Shown here: positions 1 through 13,253 of the stretch, piece after piece
Layout: the number at the start of each line of letters is the position of its first letter
How positions within the stretch are numbered: position 1 is the first letter of the stretch
Source of the DNA: Cryptomeria japonica
Lineage: Eukaryota; Streptophyta; Pinopsida; Cupressales; Cupressaceae
Assembly: GCF_030272615.1 (NCBI RefSeq)
Contig: NC_081410.1
Coordinates: 507,433,942 to 507,497,941 of the forward strand
DNA length: 64,000 bases
Reading direction: 5' to 3'
Made by a program: the position numbers and the translations under genes
The notes under the pieces: model-generated
What the model was told of the DNA's origin: nothing
What the model saw: only the letters and a program-made list of their open reading frames with translations
Database searches by the model: none

Positions 1-1
1 C

Positions 2-2804
2 CAAAAGGTTTCCAATGACCTAGTTATAAAACTAACTGGTGCAACATTCGACAAGAGGTCCCTAAGAGTTACTGATGTAACAGATATCAATGTGAGATTC
101 ATCAGCATGATATTAGGATACAAAGCTACTCATGCAAATAGACTTAATTTGGTCTCAAGCTTATGCCTTAAGAGTGCTTATGACATGGTCACTGACAATG
201 CAAAAATTGATATATGTGAATGGTTAAAAGATGAATTAATTGACAACCTTGGAAAGATCAAGAAGGACAAGAAAGGAACTTTCAGGTTTGGAAATCTGTT
301 AGTATGTCTGATGCTACACATAACAAAACAGGTTCCCGGTATAGGTTACAAAGAACTTGGATATGATATACCGATAGGCAAAAAATTAACATAACTATTT
401 AAGAATATGGGTGAGAACAAGGAAAACAGTATTCATGACTTTTTTCAAGCATTAAAGACCAAAATGAAGAAAAGAATAAGGTTATCACAGATGATTTTAG
501 ACAAATACAAAGATGAAATATGCTTTGTAATCAAGAAAGATGAAATCTGAATGGAAGCGGTCATCCCAAGGACAGTTTGGGTAACCGAGATGGGCTATGA
601 AACAGATGATCACATAGTTGAAACATATGCTAAAGTACTTCTGGAAGCCCCCAGAGAACCTAAAGAAGAAGTATTTGGTAGTGCTGAAACCATAGAAAGT
701 CAAATACAATCTAAGAAGAGAGTGAAAAAGGTTGAGGTAGTTGTAAGGAAAGGTTCCAGACAAGCAAAAGCCATCAAAGAAGATGTATTAAAGAAAACCG
801 GTATAACAGAGGCTGAGTTAGCAGCTCCACAACCTAAAACTCACCTATCACCGGTAGATACTTCTTCAGGAAGTGACATGCCTGCAACTTTCAAAAGAGT
901 TGTAAGCAAAAGAGATCCCTCACTAGCAACCACACCCTCATCCAGGAGGACAAGGAAAAAGAAACAAGCAGTGAGATCTCTGGTAAGAAAGGCCACACCA
1001 AAGAAGAAACTAACACCCAAGAAAAAGAAAAGGACAAACAAAGACTTGGCTCCTCTTGATATACTGCTGAATGAAATCACAGAGGAAGGTAAACTGAAAA
1101 ACATACAGAAAATATATGACACTCTAACAGCTGATGAAAAAGGGCAAGTTGAAAATAGTGTTATATTACATATGGATATGTATAAGAAGTTTTTAATGGA
1201 AATAGTCAATGAAGTTCTAGATGAACTATTCAAAAGAATAGAAGCAAGAAGACAAGCAGTGATAGAACTGGATAAGAAAATAACAATTAAAAAGCTACTT
1301 GCTGTATATCCGGTAAACTCTCCACAAGAAATTGATGACCTAATTGCTCAAGCTAACCAGACAGTACTTTCTACTGCACACCGACACATTGCTTTAATGG
1401 TAGGAAGAGTTAATGAGGTAATAGAGGAGACAAAAGATGGATGGGATATATTCCTGGTTGAGAAAGAAAAACAAGAAGAGTACACGAACCCCAAACCCAT
1501 AAAAGTTTATCAAAAAGATAGAGACAAGGGAAAAGGAAAAGTTGGTGGACCACCTAGTATCAAGGTTAGAGACAACTTACCCACACCTCCTTTAAATACT
1601 CCACTGATAAAAACAACAACTACAGATGATCAACAGGCAGCTGAGAGTATGGATGTAGAGGATAAGAATCCTAATCCTGAAGTCCTTTATACTATGAATG
1701 TTGATACTCAGAAGATCAACATAGTGGTAGACAAAGATTCAACTGATAAGGCTAATATGGCTAGTGAGCCTCCAGACGTAGCAGGGGAAACTGATAAACC
1801 GACAAAAGATAAAGAGAAAAAGGTAGAGATTGAGACACAGACTGAGGCATTGAAACAAACAGAGAAAAAGGCTCTGGAACAACAACAACAATAGCAACAG
1901 GAACAGGTACATAAGGAAACAGTGCCACTGGCAACTAGTGAAAAACCAGGGCTTAAAGAAATGTAGACACAAATAGACCTACCAGAGGTCAATACAAGCT
2001 TGGTTACCTCCACCGGTACTCAGATTATTGGATCATCATCAAGATACAAAACAACAAATGTGACTGAGGTGCTATTAGAGTCAATCAAAAAAAAATAGAT
2101 TGCAGCTCACAAGCTTACAAAGCAATTGATGATTCCATACCAATTTTGAAGGTAATTGCTCCCAATTGTAATATAGACAATAAATATTCTTTAGGACAAC
2201 TGGATACACTGTGTAAATATATATCAGAAAACATTGAGAAAATAGAAGAAGAGTCAGTGAAGGATAAAGTAGAAGTTGAAAAACAAAAATTCTTTGATGA
2301 GCAAATAAAGAAGTGTAATAGAGATTTTGACACACTTCTACCGGAATTATGTAATTTGTTGAAAGAGTACAAAAATTTGTACAAAGATACCTGTAAAAAA
2401 AACTTTTTGACTGTAGATATAGACAAGAAAATGAGCAAGGTACAGGATGAGATCAATAAACTTGCAGACAATTTTGTCAACTCACCTGGTACACTATCAG
2501 TTTTTGAGGAGAAGATAACAAATTTTGAGGAAGAACTACTCAAATTGGAAAGAGAAAAAGAAAGAATAATAAGGCAAAACATTTGAGATCAAAACTAAGT
2601 CCAAGATTGGACTATTTAGCATCTCTGCGAAAGGAAGTATCTGAAGCACTAATACAGGGAAGCAAAACACCAGCAAAGCATTTGCAACACCTCACCAGTA
2701 TAGTGAAGAGAACAGAAACAACAATAATGGATAGCAAGAAGTTTAAGGATAGTATTAACTTGGTTTTGGGAGATCTTTCTCAAATTGTAACCACCCAGTT
2801 ATAA
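2..2804 (+). pseudogene. Element A ORF2, 3' part, decayed
   Basis: This reading frame enters from the left edge and belongs to the same unknown ORF2 family as elements C and D. Frame 2 stays open to about 2098 apart from isolated stops at 392, 548, 1892 and 1964; the frame then shifts for 2146-2586 and again for 2583-2804. Shared blocks are ILGYKATHANRLN (compare GYRVFYSNRLN in C and GYRIFYASRIN in D) and MGYETDDHIVETYAKVLLEA (compare MGYEVVNDILTVYASTLLAS in D). A Lys-rich linker, helical segments and acidic coiled coil follow. No catalytic motif of protease, integrase or reverse transcriptase is visible. The purine tract and 3' LTR of element A lie directly downstream. The start and any ORF1 are outside the window. 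It is certainly a broken mobile-element gene; its function is unknown. Confidence 0.75.
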
Positions 2805-2856
2805 GGTTGAAACTAGAAACTCTACTGACATCTTGACAACCTTTGTCATTGATGCC

Positions 2857-2987
2857 AAAGGGGGAGTAGTGGGATGAGAAAATTCAATCACAGGACAGGA
2901 ACCATATGCTCAGAGGGAGCACACACATTTTTGGATACATTTTTTGAAGTTTCTCATGAGTGTTGCCATCAATGCCAAAGGGGGAGA
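2857..2987 (+). promoter_or_regulatory. Element A paired polypurine tracts
   Basis: The sequence AAAGGGGGAG occurs at 2857-2866 and again at 2977-2986, each preceded by GATGCC or AATGCC. The second copy ends one base before the LTR and is the expected plus-strand DNA primer. The first copy, about 120 bp upstream, has the same context and is followed by TAGT rather than by the LTR. Confidence 0.7.
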
Positions 2988-2988
2988 T

Positions 2989-3772
2989 TGTTGGCATATG
3001 CACACTCCAATGAGACATTGTATGTGATTGAAGGTTTTGTCATTTATGGAAACCTTACAATCCTATGGCACCAACAAAAGCATTACATTGGCATCAGCAG
3101 ATCACAATCTACACCGACACTGACACAGAAGAAAGAAAGTATACCGGCATAGAGGCCGACAAGATTTTGTTATATTTTATTTTGTTTATTATTGTAAAAA
3201 ATGTGTAAGCTGACTTGGAAAATTGTAAAATGACTCTTATATATAAAAGAGATCATTGTAGACATTTGAAATGTGATATAGAAGTGATATAAGGAAAATA
3301 TAAGGCATACCTATTGTGTGGAATATAGGTCAAGGGGTATATGTAAAGAACAGAATAGGAACTGGTACTGAATCAGGCATTGAAGATGATATTATAAAGT
3401 AGTACAAGTTATTGGATTTGTATAATCCATATTGTAAGTCAATGAGACTTCCCATTGAGCAGTGAGCTCTAGGCAGTTGGTCTTCCTGCATGTACAGGCC
3501 CCTATTGTAAGTAATATTCTCTTATTGGCCAATGAGTGAATATTGTGGGTCACAAATCCCACCGAGGTTTTTCCCACACCGGGTTTCCTCGTTAAAATCT
3601 TGTGTTATGGTGTGCTTTTCATGTAGATGTTCTTGATTCTGTTTATTGCATTATTTCTTGCATACTGGTACACTATTATATTATGTTTTGCATGTTTTAA
3701 GTTAAGAAATTCCATAAACCGGTCAGATACTGATTCACCCCCCCCCTCTCGATATCTGTGGGATCCCTAACA
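2989..3772 (+). repeat. Element A 3' LTR
   Basis: The LTR begins TGTTGGCATATG directly after the purine tract and ends ATCCCTAACA, giving 784 bp. Near its end it carries GAGGTTTTTCCCAC, then TTGTGTTATGGTG, then a C run followed by TCTC, the layout also seen in the LTRs of B, C and D. The matching 5' LTR must lie to the left of the window, so the target duplication cannot be checked. The next five bases are ATGAC. Confidence 0.75.
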
Positions 3773-3845
3773 ATGACATCATGTGACATGTCTTCCTCTT
3801 CCCCAATCTCCCTCCCTTCATTTTCTTTCCCTCTCTCTCCCTCTG

Positions 3846-3897
<52 letters not shown>

Positions 3898-4466
3898 TCT
3901 CTCCCTCTGAAACCTAAATAACACAACATGACCCTTTAGGAGCATATGATGTCCTAAGGGGTGATACACTATCTCGCGGTGGCAAGATGAACCATTATTA
4001 CAATATAAAAAGTAGTGCCAATACTGCTTACAAAATTCAACACCTAAGGGGTCATAGGACACCATATGACCGCTTAGAACACCATACGACCCATAACAAC
4101 ACCATATGGTGTCTTCAAGGGCAGCAAGACACAATATGACCCTTAATGACACATTACATGACCCATAAAGACACCTAAGGGGTCATATGGTGTCCTAAAG
4201 GGTCATAGGACACTGTATGACCCCACATAACAACACATGACTATTTGGGAGCATATGATGTCCTAAGGGGTCATACAATATCCTAAGGTGTCAAGATGAA
4301 CAATTATTACAATATAAAAAGAATTACCAATATTTCTTAAAAGAATAACAAACCAACATGCTCCCCCTCTCTCCCTTCCTCCATACCCCATCCCTCTCTC
4401 TCTTCTTCTCTCCCTTCCCACTCTTTCTCTCTCCCTACCCCCTTTATATCCCTTAATTTATATTGT

Positions 4467-4536
<70 letters not shown>

Positions 4537-4697
4537 CCTTTTCCACTCTCTTTCTATCCCTTTTCGATTCTCTATCTCCCTCCCTCTCTCTCTCTCCCTC
4601 CCTCTCTCTCTCCCCCTCTCCCTTCCCACACTATCCCTCCCCCTACCCCCTTTATCTCTCTTACTTTATATTGTTGTATTGCAATTAAACTTTAATC

Positions 4698-4728
<31 letters not shown>

Positions 4729-4827
4729 CTCCCTCTCTCCCCTCCTCTCTCTCTCTCTCCCTCTCCCTCTCTCTCTCCCTCTCTCTGTCTCTCCCTCTCT
4801 CCCCCTCTCCCTTTCTCTCCCTCTCTC
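3773..4827. repeat. CT-rich simple repeats and a ~308-bp duplication
   Basis: The stretch mixes (CT)n runs (about 3848-3893, 4470-4502, 4511-4536 and 4697-4830) with a degenerate unit built on CATATGGTGTCCTAAGGGGT. A block starting GAGCATATGATGTCCTAAGG appears at about 3940 and again at about 4248, each followed by CAATATAAAAAG. TTTATATTGTTGT recurs at about 4457 and 4667. Long Ser-Leu or Arg-Glu frames here are translations of the dinucleotide repeat, not genes. Element B inserted at the right end of this block; the same type of repeat resumes at 9434. Confidence 0.85.
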
Positions 4828-4832
4828 CCTTT
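4828..4832. repeat. Target duplication of element B, left
   Basis: CCTTT immediately outside the left LTR end matches CCTTT at 9434-9438 outside the right LTR end. This defines the element borders and shows that it integrated into the CT-rich repeat. Confidence 0.8.
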
Positions 4833-6045
4833 TGATGAACTTATAAGGCACTGAGAGGGGGGGGGGGGGGGGGTAAATCAGTGATAGTAAAAATAATACA
4901 AATCTGAATATCAATTTCACCAATATAAAACTCAATAGACATGTAAGAAATAACACCAAGTATGCAATCATCACATAAATCATAAACTACATGACACAAG
5001 AATTTATACGTGGAAAAACAAAATGGGAAAAACCATAGTGGGAGTATATAGATCTGACCGGTTAAGGTCTACAACACTCGGTTAGATGCACACCCTGTTA
5101 AAAGTGTCTAAGCCCGGTTAAGAGCTATACAATAAGGCTTGTGAGGACCAAACTTGTTAGGAGCTACCCAAGTTAATGTGTCACCTGGTTAGAGGATTTA
5201 ATGATCAGAAATGTTAGGATCTAACTGCACCCTGTTAGGAGTGACCTTGTAAGAGGATTTTCTTGTTGCAACTGTTAGGGATACAACAAGTACAATTTGA
5301 TCTTGGTATAACACCTTTTGTGTCTGATAAGATCCAGTTCATAATATTACAACATCACAAAGACTTCATCTCTCAATTCCTCTGATCTTCGAACTATCAA
5401 AAATACAAAATTCACTCATCATGTATCACACTATCAAGCTTGTATATATATCTTGTCATACCTCATCACATAATTAAAATTATCATAAGGTCGGCTAGAA
5501 CCTTATTACAATTCCCTAAGTTTAATGCATCTAGGCAATCTTGCATTGTACGCTTTAGTTATGTCAGCCACCAACATAACAAATCCAATTCTATGTCATT
5601 TTACCGATCTGAGTGATTTTCATCACTATCGGTTAAGTCTCTATCAACTAATCTATTATGTCAAACAAATCTCATTCACCTGAATGGTTCAACACATGTG
5701 GTCAGAAAAATATCTTCATTTGATAGTCTTCAATGCTGCTACAAAACCACATCATCTTAATCTTCATGATTTTCATGTATTGGTTGTCAGAATGTAACAT
5801 TGTCTGTCATTTATCGATTGAAGTCCTATTTATCAGTTCTGATAAAAACTATCTCTACTTTATCGGTTAAGTCTAGCCGGTTGAGTTGTAGGACTTAGAT
5901 GACTTAAAGAAACATACTTGCCATCAATGACAACATACAAAATAGTCATCATACATAAATCTATTCTCTATGCACAATAGACATATACTGGTTGCATCAA
6001 GAAAACACTCATTACCAGTTTAGTACAAATGATCAAATGCTAATA
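4833..6045 (-). repeat. Element B 3' LTR
   Basis: Read on the minus strand this LTR starts TATTAGCATTTGATC (its expected TG has become TA) and ends AAGTTCATCA. A run of about 18 G on the plus strand (near 4857-4874) corresponds to the C run near the end of the related LTRs. The motif complementary to GGTTTTTCCC and CCACGTATAAA lies at about 5005-5035. Length is 1213 bp. Confidence 0.75.
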
Positions 6046-6047
6046 AT

Positions 6048-6242
6048 CTCCCCCTTTGGCATTGATGGCAATACTTAGGAAAATTTTGTCAACCAAGTGT
6101 GCAAAACAAAAATTGACTTTATGCCATACACTCCCCCTTAGCAATTGCATGCCCTTACAAAAATGAAATCAAATACATTACTCCCGCTTAATAGTACATA
6201 CAAAATTTTTACTGGTCTCTAAACTATTTTTACTCCCCCTTT
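6048..6242 (-). promoter_or_regulatory. Element B paired polypurine tracts
   Basis: CTCCCCCTTT at 6048-6057 (read as AAAGGGGGAG on the minus strand) abuts the 3' LTR. A second CTCCCCCTTT lies at 6233-6242, about 185 bp inside the element. This repeats the paired arrangement seen in A, C and D. Confidence 0.65.
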
Positions 6243-6289
6243 TACAACAATGCCAAATAAAGAAGTAAAATATATACATTACATCAAAA

Positions 6290-6531
6290 TTTGTCAGCAA
6301 AATTGCATGTATATAAAGAAATAAAAGTGTTAAGGTCTTTACAATGCAATTCTCAAGAAAACATCACTGTAAGGCCCACCACACGATATGGCTCCAACTC
6401 TCCCAGGTGTCTATATGCCCTACAGATCTATCTAGCAATAGTCCAGACTTTGTTAGCAAAACTGCATGTATATAAAGAATTAAAAGTGTTAAGGTCTTTA
6501 CAATGCAATTCTCAAAAAAACATCACTGTAA
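6290..6531. repeat. 159-bp spaced duplication inside element B
   Basis: About 80 bp beginning TTTGTCAGCAAAATTGC at 6290 recurs at 6449 with few changes. Both copies contain GTGTTAAGGTCTTTACAATG. It lies between the purine tracts and the ORF2 remnant. No function is visible. Confidence 0.7.
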
Positions 6532-6579
6532 TGAAACTTCAACTGCTTAAGATCAATGTCTCGGTAATCTCAACATGTG

Positions 6580-8355
6580 TCAAGATATGAGGTGAAAAAT
6601 CCTCCATAGCATCAACTATACTCATCTTAGGAGTAGCCAAAATTGCCTCTGATTCCTTAAATGCTCTCTGAAGAATATCTACTTTCAGAAGAAGCTAAAT
6701 CTAGAGTTATTTCGGTGATCTGACCCGTTTCACTTGCTCATGTTCACAAAGTTCTAATTGATGTTGTAGATCAATAACCTTTTTACCAAAAGTGATCACT
6801 GAGTCCTATACTGGTATGAAAGTTTCACTTAACTTTTGTATTTCCTTTCAGTATCAACTCTCTTCTTTCTCAAGTTTGCACAAAATAGTGAAAATTGGGA
6901 AATATTAGCCAAAATCTTATAGTTGGTTTCCAATTTATTCTTCAACAAGTCTTTATTCACCGTTAGGGATACTTTGCCTTTATTTATCTCAACCATTAAT
7001 TGTTCTCCCATTTTCTTCTTTCAATTTTTGCAACAAAAATATATGTAGCTTCTTCAAGGGATTTAAGTTGTTCACTGATACTAACAACTAACTGTCCATG
7101 TTTGGTAATAGAGGTAGCCAAATGTTCTGTATAAGTCTTCGGAAGGAGACTTGAAACAAAATCAACAATAGTCCTTATAGTCTCTGCTTCCTTTTGTGCC
7201 TGGGATTGCATTGCAGTTACAATCTCCATTAATTGAGAAACACTCAAATTATCCATATCTATTGGACCTTTTATGCTGATTGAATCATCATCATCATCCT
7301 CAACTATTGTTTTCTTCTTCTTCTCTTCATGGTTAATATCTGTCTTCTCCTTTTTCTTTGTCTTTTCTTCCTCTATTTTCTTCTCTTCTTCCTTTTCCTT
7401 TTTTGTCTCCTCTTCCTTAGTGGTGTCTTTGACCGGTTGTGGATTTTCAACAGTTTTTTCCTTTACCAGTACTTCATATACCTTATTTTCTTCACCCTTT
7501 TCATTCATACTACCATCACTAGCAACACAAATATTTACATCTATATTTATAGTTACCGGTTTAGTTTGAGTAACAGTAGACTGTCCATACATCGGTTGCT
7601 CAATTGAGCTTTTGTTGGCATCTTTCTCTTCTCCTTTTTTCTCAACTTATTCCAGCTGAGTATCCATCATTTGTACATCAAACTCAAAAACATCTCCATT
7701 GTCAGCAGTGTTAGTAACATTCTCAGTATCACTGGTATCATATGTTATATCTACCAGTTCAGTATCAATAGGATCATCTTGCATATATTTGTTGTCTAGT
7801 TCAATGTTCGTGATCTTTACATGTTCAGGAAGTTCTTCTGACTTTGGCATATCAAGAGAAATATCCTCAATTAATTCATCTTTCTCCTCTTCTTCATTGG
7901 TAATGAGACCTAAATCCTTTTTCACCAGATTCTCTATCTCCTTTTGAATTGATTTGGTCTCTCCAACAAGAATTATTGTTAATCTCTTCTTTGATCTGAA
8001 CAATGCTTTTGTATTGACATTTACCTGTTCGATTTCCTCTTCAGTTGCTTTTGGTTTCAATTCTTTAAGTGTATAATCAATAAATTCTTTATCTAGGCTA
8101 ATTGCCCCTTGCCACCTAGCATCAATCAAATCATATAAGAAATTTGAAATTCACCCTTGTAATTCAATGAGGGCTCTACTAAACTTGTTCATACTGAAGA
8201 TGACTGTATCTTCAATCTTCCTTTGTTGAATTTTAGATAGGTGAGTAAACAATATGTTTAAACCTTTGTAAATATCATACTCCTTAATAATTCTAACCAT
8301 TCTACCAAAAGAATCTTCAAGTGTCACTATTTTTGTAGTTGCTTTACCTTTTTGA
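6580..8355 (-). pseudogene. Element B ORF2 remnant (C-terminal half)
   Basis: Read on the minus strand, broken frames at 8129-7647, 7592-6996 and 7011-6829 align in order with the C-terminal part of element C ORF2. Shared blocks include LMEIVTAMQSQAQKEAETI (C: MMKIASVMQSRAHKK), GQLVVSISEQLKSLEEA (C: GQLVADSSNQIKSLEDV) and, near 6600-6680, VDILQRAFKESEAILATP (C: VDILQRA then EAILATP). Lys/Glu-rich sequence precedes these blocks. Several frameshifts and stops make it nonfunctional. Upstream it runs directly into LTR sequence at about 8356 without ORF1 or a primer site. Function is unknown. Confidence 0.7.
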
Positions 8356-9433
8356 GTAGTATAGAGATTTGATCGATTAAGGTCTACAACACCTAATTAG
8401 AGGAACACCCTATTAAAAGTGTCTAAGCCTGGTTAAGAGCTATACAATAAGGCCTCTAAGGACTAGCCTTGCTAGTAGCTACCCAAGTTGCTCGGATTTG
8501 CAAAAAAAAGTTAATGTGTCACCTGGTTAGAGGATTTAATGATCAGAACTGTTAGGATCTAACTGCACCCTATTAGGAGTGACCTTGTAAGAGGAGTTTA
8601 TTGCTATAACTTTTAGGGAGACAACACGTACAAATTGTTCTTAGTATAACACATTTTGTGTCTAATAAGATCCACTTTAGAACATTACAACATCACAAAG
8701 ACTTCATCTCTCAATTCCTTTGATATTCGCACTATTAGAAATACAAAATTTTATCTTCATGTATCACACTATCAAGCTCATATATATATATATATATATA
8801 TATAGATATATATATATATATATATAGATATATATATATCTTTTCATACCTCATCACATAATTAAAATTATCATAAGAATAGCTAGAACCTTATTACAAT
8901 TCCCTAAGTTAAATGCATCTAGAAAATCTTGTATTGTACACTTTAGTTATGTCAGCCACAAACATAACAAATCCAATTGTGTGTTGTTTTATAGATCTAA
9001 GTAATTTTCATCGCTACTAGTTAAGTCTCCATCAACTAATCTATTATGTCAAACAAATCTCATTCACCTAATCAGTTCAACACGTGCAGTCACAAAAATA
9101 TCTTCATCTGATAGTCTTCAATGCTTCTAAAAAATCACATCATCTTAATCTTCATAACTTTCATGTACCGGTTGTCGAAATGTAACACTATTTGTCATTT
9201 ACCAGTTGAAGTCCTAATTATCAGTTCTGATAAAAACTATCTCTTCTTTACCGATTGAGTCTAGTAGATTGAACTATAGGACTTAGATGACTTAAAGAAA
9301 CATAGTTTCCATCAATGACAACATACAAAATAGTCATCATACATAAATCTAATCTCTATACACAAAAAACATATATGGGTTGCATCAAGAAAACACTGAT
9401 TACAAATTTAGTACAAATGATCAAATGCCAACA
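8356..9433 (-). repeat. Element B 5' LTR, truncated
   Basis: This copy matches the 3' LTR from about plus-strand position 5045 up to 6045 and ends with intact TGTTGGCATTTGATC on the minus strand. About 215 bp corresponding to 4833-5045 are absent. Relative to the other copy it has a roughly 23-bp insertion near 8490 and an expanded TA microsatellite at about 8782-8838. Confidence 0.75.
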
Positions 9434-10665
<1,232 letters not shown>

Positions 10666-10679
10666 TTTATTTACTACAA

Positions 10680-10830
10680 AAAGAACATACAAGGTACGAG
10701 GACTATTAGTTCATTGGTTTGCTAAACATTTTTAAGTCCTAACAACACATATGAGGTACCAAAAATATTAATGTTGGTCTGCAAACATTTTTGGGCCTAA
10801 CAACGCATATGAGGTCCTAAAAAAGACCGC
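10680..10830. repeat. About 60-bp tandem repeats around CATATGAGGTCC
   Basis: Two and a half copies of a 59-60-bp unit: AAACATTTTT recurs at 10724 and 10783, and ACATATGAGGTACC at 10748 resembles ACAAGGTACGAGG at 10687 and GCATATGAGGTCC at 10806. The same CATATG and CCTAA words appear in the repeats at 3905-4330. No gene is visible from 10666 to 11144. Confidence 0.6.
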
Positions 10831-11144
10831 GTACGCATAGGACATGTACTTTTAGTTGCCCAATGACCTCAATGGCCTCAAAAGTAGTTTTTGAGGTCAT
10901 TGAAGGCCCCACTGCACCTGTGTCTTGATTTCTATGACTGTTTTATACATAGAAGTAAGTGATTTTTTTGTTTTTGCATGATCTCAAATGATTGAATTGT
11001 TGTTCTTATTAGATTTGTCAATGTTATTGTGATTGTTTAATAGTTTTGATTCAAAAAAATAATGATACGATGCATATTTATGGTTATTTGATTATTTATG
11101 AACTTTGTTTACATATATATGTAATATGATTTTATTTAGGACAA

Positions 11145-12040
11145 TTGATATCAACCGTGGGAAAGAAAAAGAGAGGAATGATGGAACAACAAGAGACTAA
11201 AAAGGAAAGACAAAGGCAGCATATGAAGAAATTTTGTGACATAAGAACAATGGGACAAGAAGGTATGTCATCCTCAACATCTCAATTCAATTTACCAAAT
11301 GGACATAATGCACCTAATGCAATTGAAGAAGAGACATTTAATTTACCGTATGAACCTAATGCAATTGAAGAAGAGACCACATTGAATAATAAATTAAATA
11401 ATGAACATGCACCTTCTCTATTTGATGAATTGAATGTAAACAATGCATCGATGTTAACACCTCCTAGAATCATTCGTAGGAAACCAAAGTATCTAATTGA
11501 CATTAATGAGAATATATTGAAGCCAATGCTCGATAAAATGAATGAATGAACTTGTAGGAGAATGGTTAAAATAATATGGCAAAACTATTTTGAAAACTTA
11601 AATCAAACCACAAGATGTCAATTAATTATTCAAATGATTAAAAAATTGAATTTAATAGAGAATAAAAATTCTAGGCCTAAGATCATCAGAAAGTAACAAT
11701 AAAAGAACTATTGTGAGAAATCTATTTGATTCATATCAAGCTTTTGGTTCAAAATCATGTACTAAATATTCTAAACTTACTCGACGTGTCATTACATCAA
11801 CCATAATGAGTAAAAAAATAAAAAAAATATCATTTGATAAGCAAAATAAGTAAGTCATTAAACATTAGTAGAACAACATTAAGTAAAGCATTAGATAGGT
11901 GGAAAAATAGAGGAACCTAACAATAATTCTCTTTGGGAATTCTCGGGTACACTACCAGGCAAATACAAGGTTGTTGTTGATGCACTAAGAACATTAATTG
12001 AAATTTTTTGGCATGACAACATAAGAGTTTTGCCCAACCA
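11145..12040 (+). pseudogene. Degenerate transposon-like reading frame, unassigned
   Basis: An open stretch of 134 codons at 11145-11549 starts with a basic region (KKRGMMEQQETKKERQRQH) and contains an imperfect repeat of NAIEEET separated by YEP. After its stop, coding character continues through several frameshifts: RMVKIIWQNYFENLNQTTR near 11565, SCTKYSKLTRRVI near 11756, and LWEFSGTLPGKYKVVVDALR then FWHDNIRVLPNQR near 11932-12040. The last pattern (Phe-Trp, then Arg-Val-x-Pro, then Arg) reminds me of transposon-associated proteins, but I cannot name the family. The frame breaks where the 358-bp satellite starts. Treat the transposon link as inference. Confidence 0.4.
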
Positions 12041-12046
12041 AAGAGG

Positions 12047-13253
12047 TTCTCAATGTTCTAGTGCTTTGGGAGGCACAACAGGAGCATGCCTAGCATAAAC
12101 CTGCCCACCCAAATGTGCTCATGATGTTGGTTTGTGCACATGACGAATGAAATTAATTCTAGCCTATCTTGCAACTTTGCACTGCATACCACTGACAGTG
12201 TTTGCAGTAGGTGAAAAATGCTACCATTTAAAAATGGCTCTGATTTGTTACAAAATGAGATAGTTCATTGTAGATGAGGCTCACATGACACTACAGGTTC
12301 AAACAAATCAATCATATGTATCATGGATTGGGAGAAATAGTCCATCAAAGTTTGACAATTTTTTGGACTCAGGGCACTTGAGAGATCGCGCCGGTACGGT
12401 ATGTCTCTCGATGTTACAGTATTTTGGGAGGAAAAATGGGAGCATCCCTAGCATAAGCCTAGCCACCTAGATGTGCTCATGTTGTTTTTTTGTGCACATG
12501 ACAAACAAAATCAATTCCAGCCTATCTTGCAACTTTGCATTGCATGCCATTGACAATTTTTGCAGCAGGTGACAAAATGCTACCATTTGAAAATGGCTTT
12601 GAGTCCTCAAAAACTGAGATAGGTCATTGTAGAAGAGTCTCATGCGACACTGCAGGTTCAAACAGATCAATCATATGTATCCTAGATTGGGAGAAACAAC
12701 TCATTAAAGTTTAATATTTTTTTCGACTCAGGGCACTTGAGAGATCGCGCTGGTAGGGTATGGTTCTCAATGTTCCGACACTTTGGGAGGAACGACAGGA
12801 TCATGCCTAGAATACACCTACCTTCTCGGATGTGCTCGTGATGCTGGTTTGTGCACACGATGAATGAAATTAATTCTAGCCTACCTTACAACTTTCCACT
12901 GCATGCCACTGACATTTTTTTTAGCAGGTTAAAAAATGCTACCATTTGAAGATGGCTCCGAGTCATCAGAAACCGAGATAGGTCATTGTAAATGAGCATC
13001 ATGTGACACTATAGGTTCAAATAGATTGATCATATGTATCCTATATTGGGATAAATATCCCATCAAAGTTTGACAAGTTTTTGGACTCGGGGCACTTGAG
13101 AGATCGCGCTAGTAGGGTATGGCTCTTGGTGTTGTGACTCTTTGGGAGGCACAAAAGGAGCATGCCTAGCATAAACCTTCCCACCTGGAGGTGCTTGTGA
13201 TGTTGGTTTGTGCACATGACTAACAAAAACAATTCTATCCTATCTTGCAACTT
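12047..13253. repeat. Satellite of about 358 bp, 3.4 copies
   Basis: Units start at about 12047 (TTCTCAATGTTCTAG), 12404, 12764 and 13123, giving spacings of 357, 360 and 359 bp. Each unit contains GGGAGG, GCATGCCTAGCATAA (with variants), TGTGCACATGAC, GCTACCATTT and GGCACTTGAGAGATCGCGC. The last copy stops after about 130 bp at CTTGCAACTTTG. Copies differ at many scattered sites. Short frames on either strand are broken in every copy, so I do not regard this as coding. Confidence 0.85.

Larger units (their letters stand above)
4833..9433 (-). mobile_element. Element B, internally deleted two-ORF family member
   Basis: A minus-strand LTR element of 4601 bp flanked by CCTTT on both sides. From right to left it holds a truncated 5' LTR (8356-9433), the second half of ORF2 (about 6580-8355), two purine tracts and a full 3' LTR (4833-6045). 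The end of the 5' LTR, the primer binding site, all of ORF1 and the start of ORF2 are missing. The target duplication is intact, so the loss happened inside the element during or after insertion. It belongs with A, C and D through its ORF2 C-terminal blocks. It cannot move on its own. Confidence 0.8.

Noticed and set aside
3697-4152. 151-codon minus-strand frame ending in Arg-Glu repeats
   Set aside because: It crosses an LTR end and a (GA)n run, so it is not a coherent gene.
4463-4846. 127-codon Ser-Leu frame
   Set aside because: Simple-repeat artefact in the CT block left of element B.
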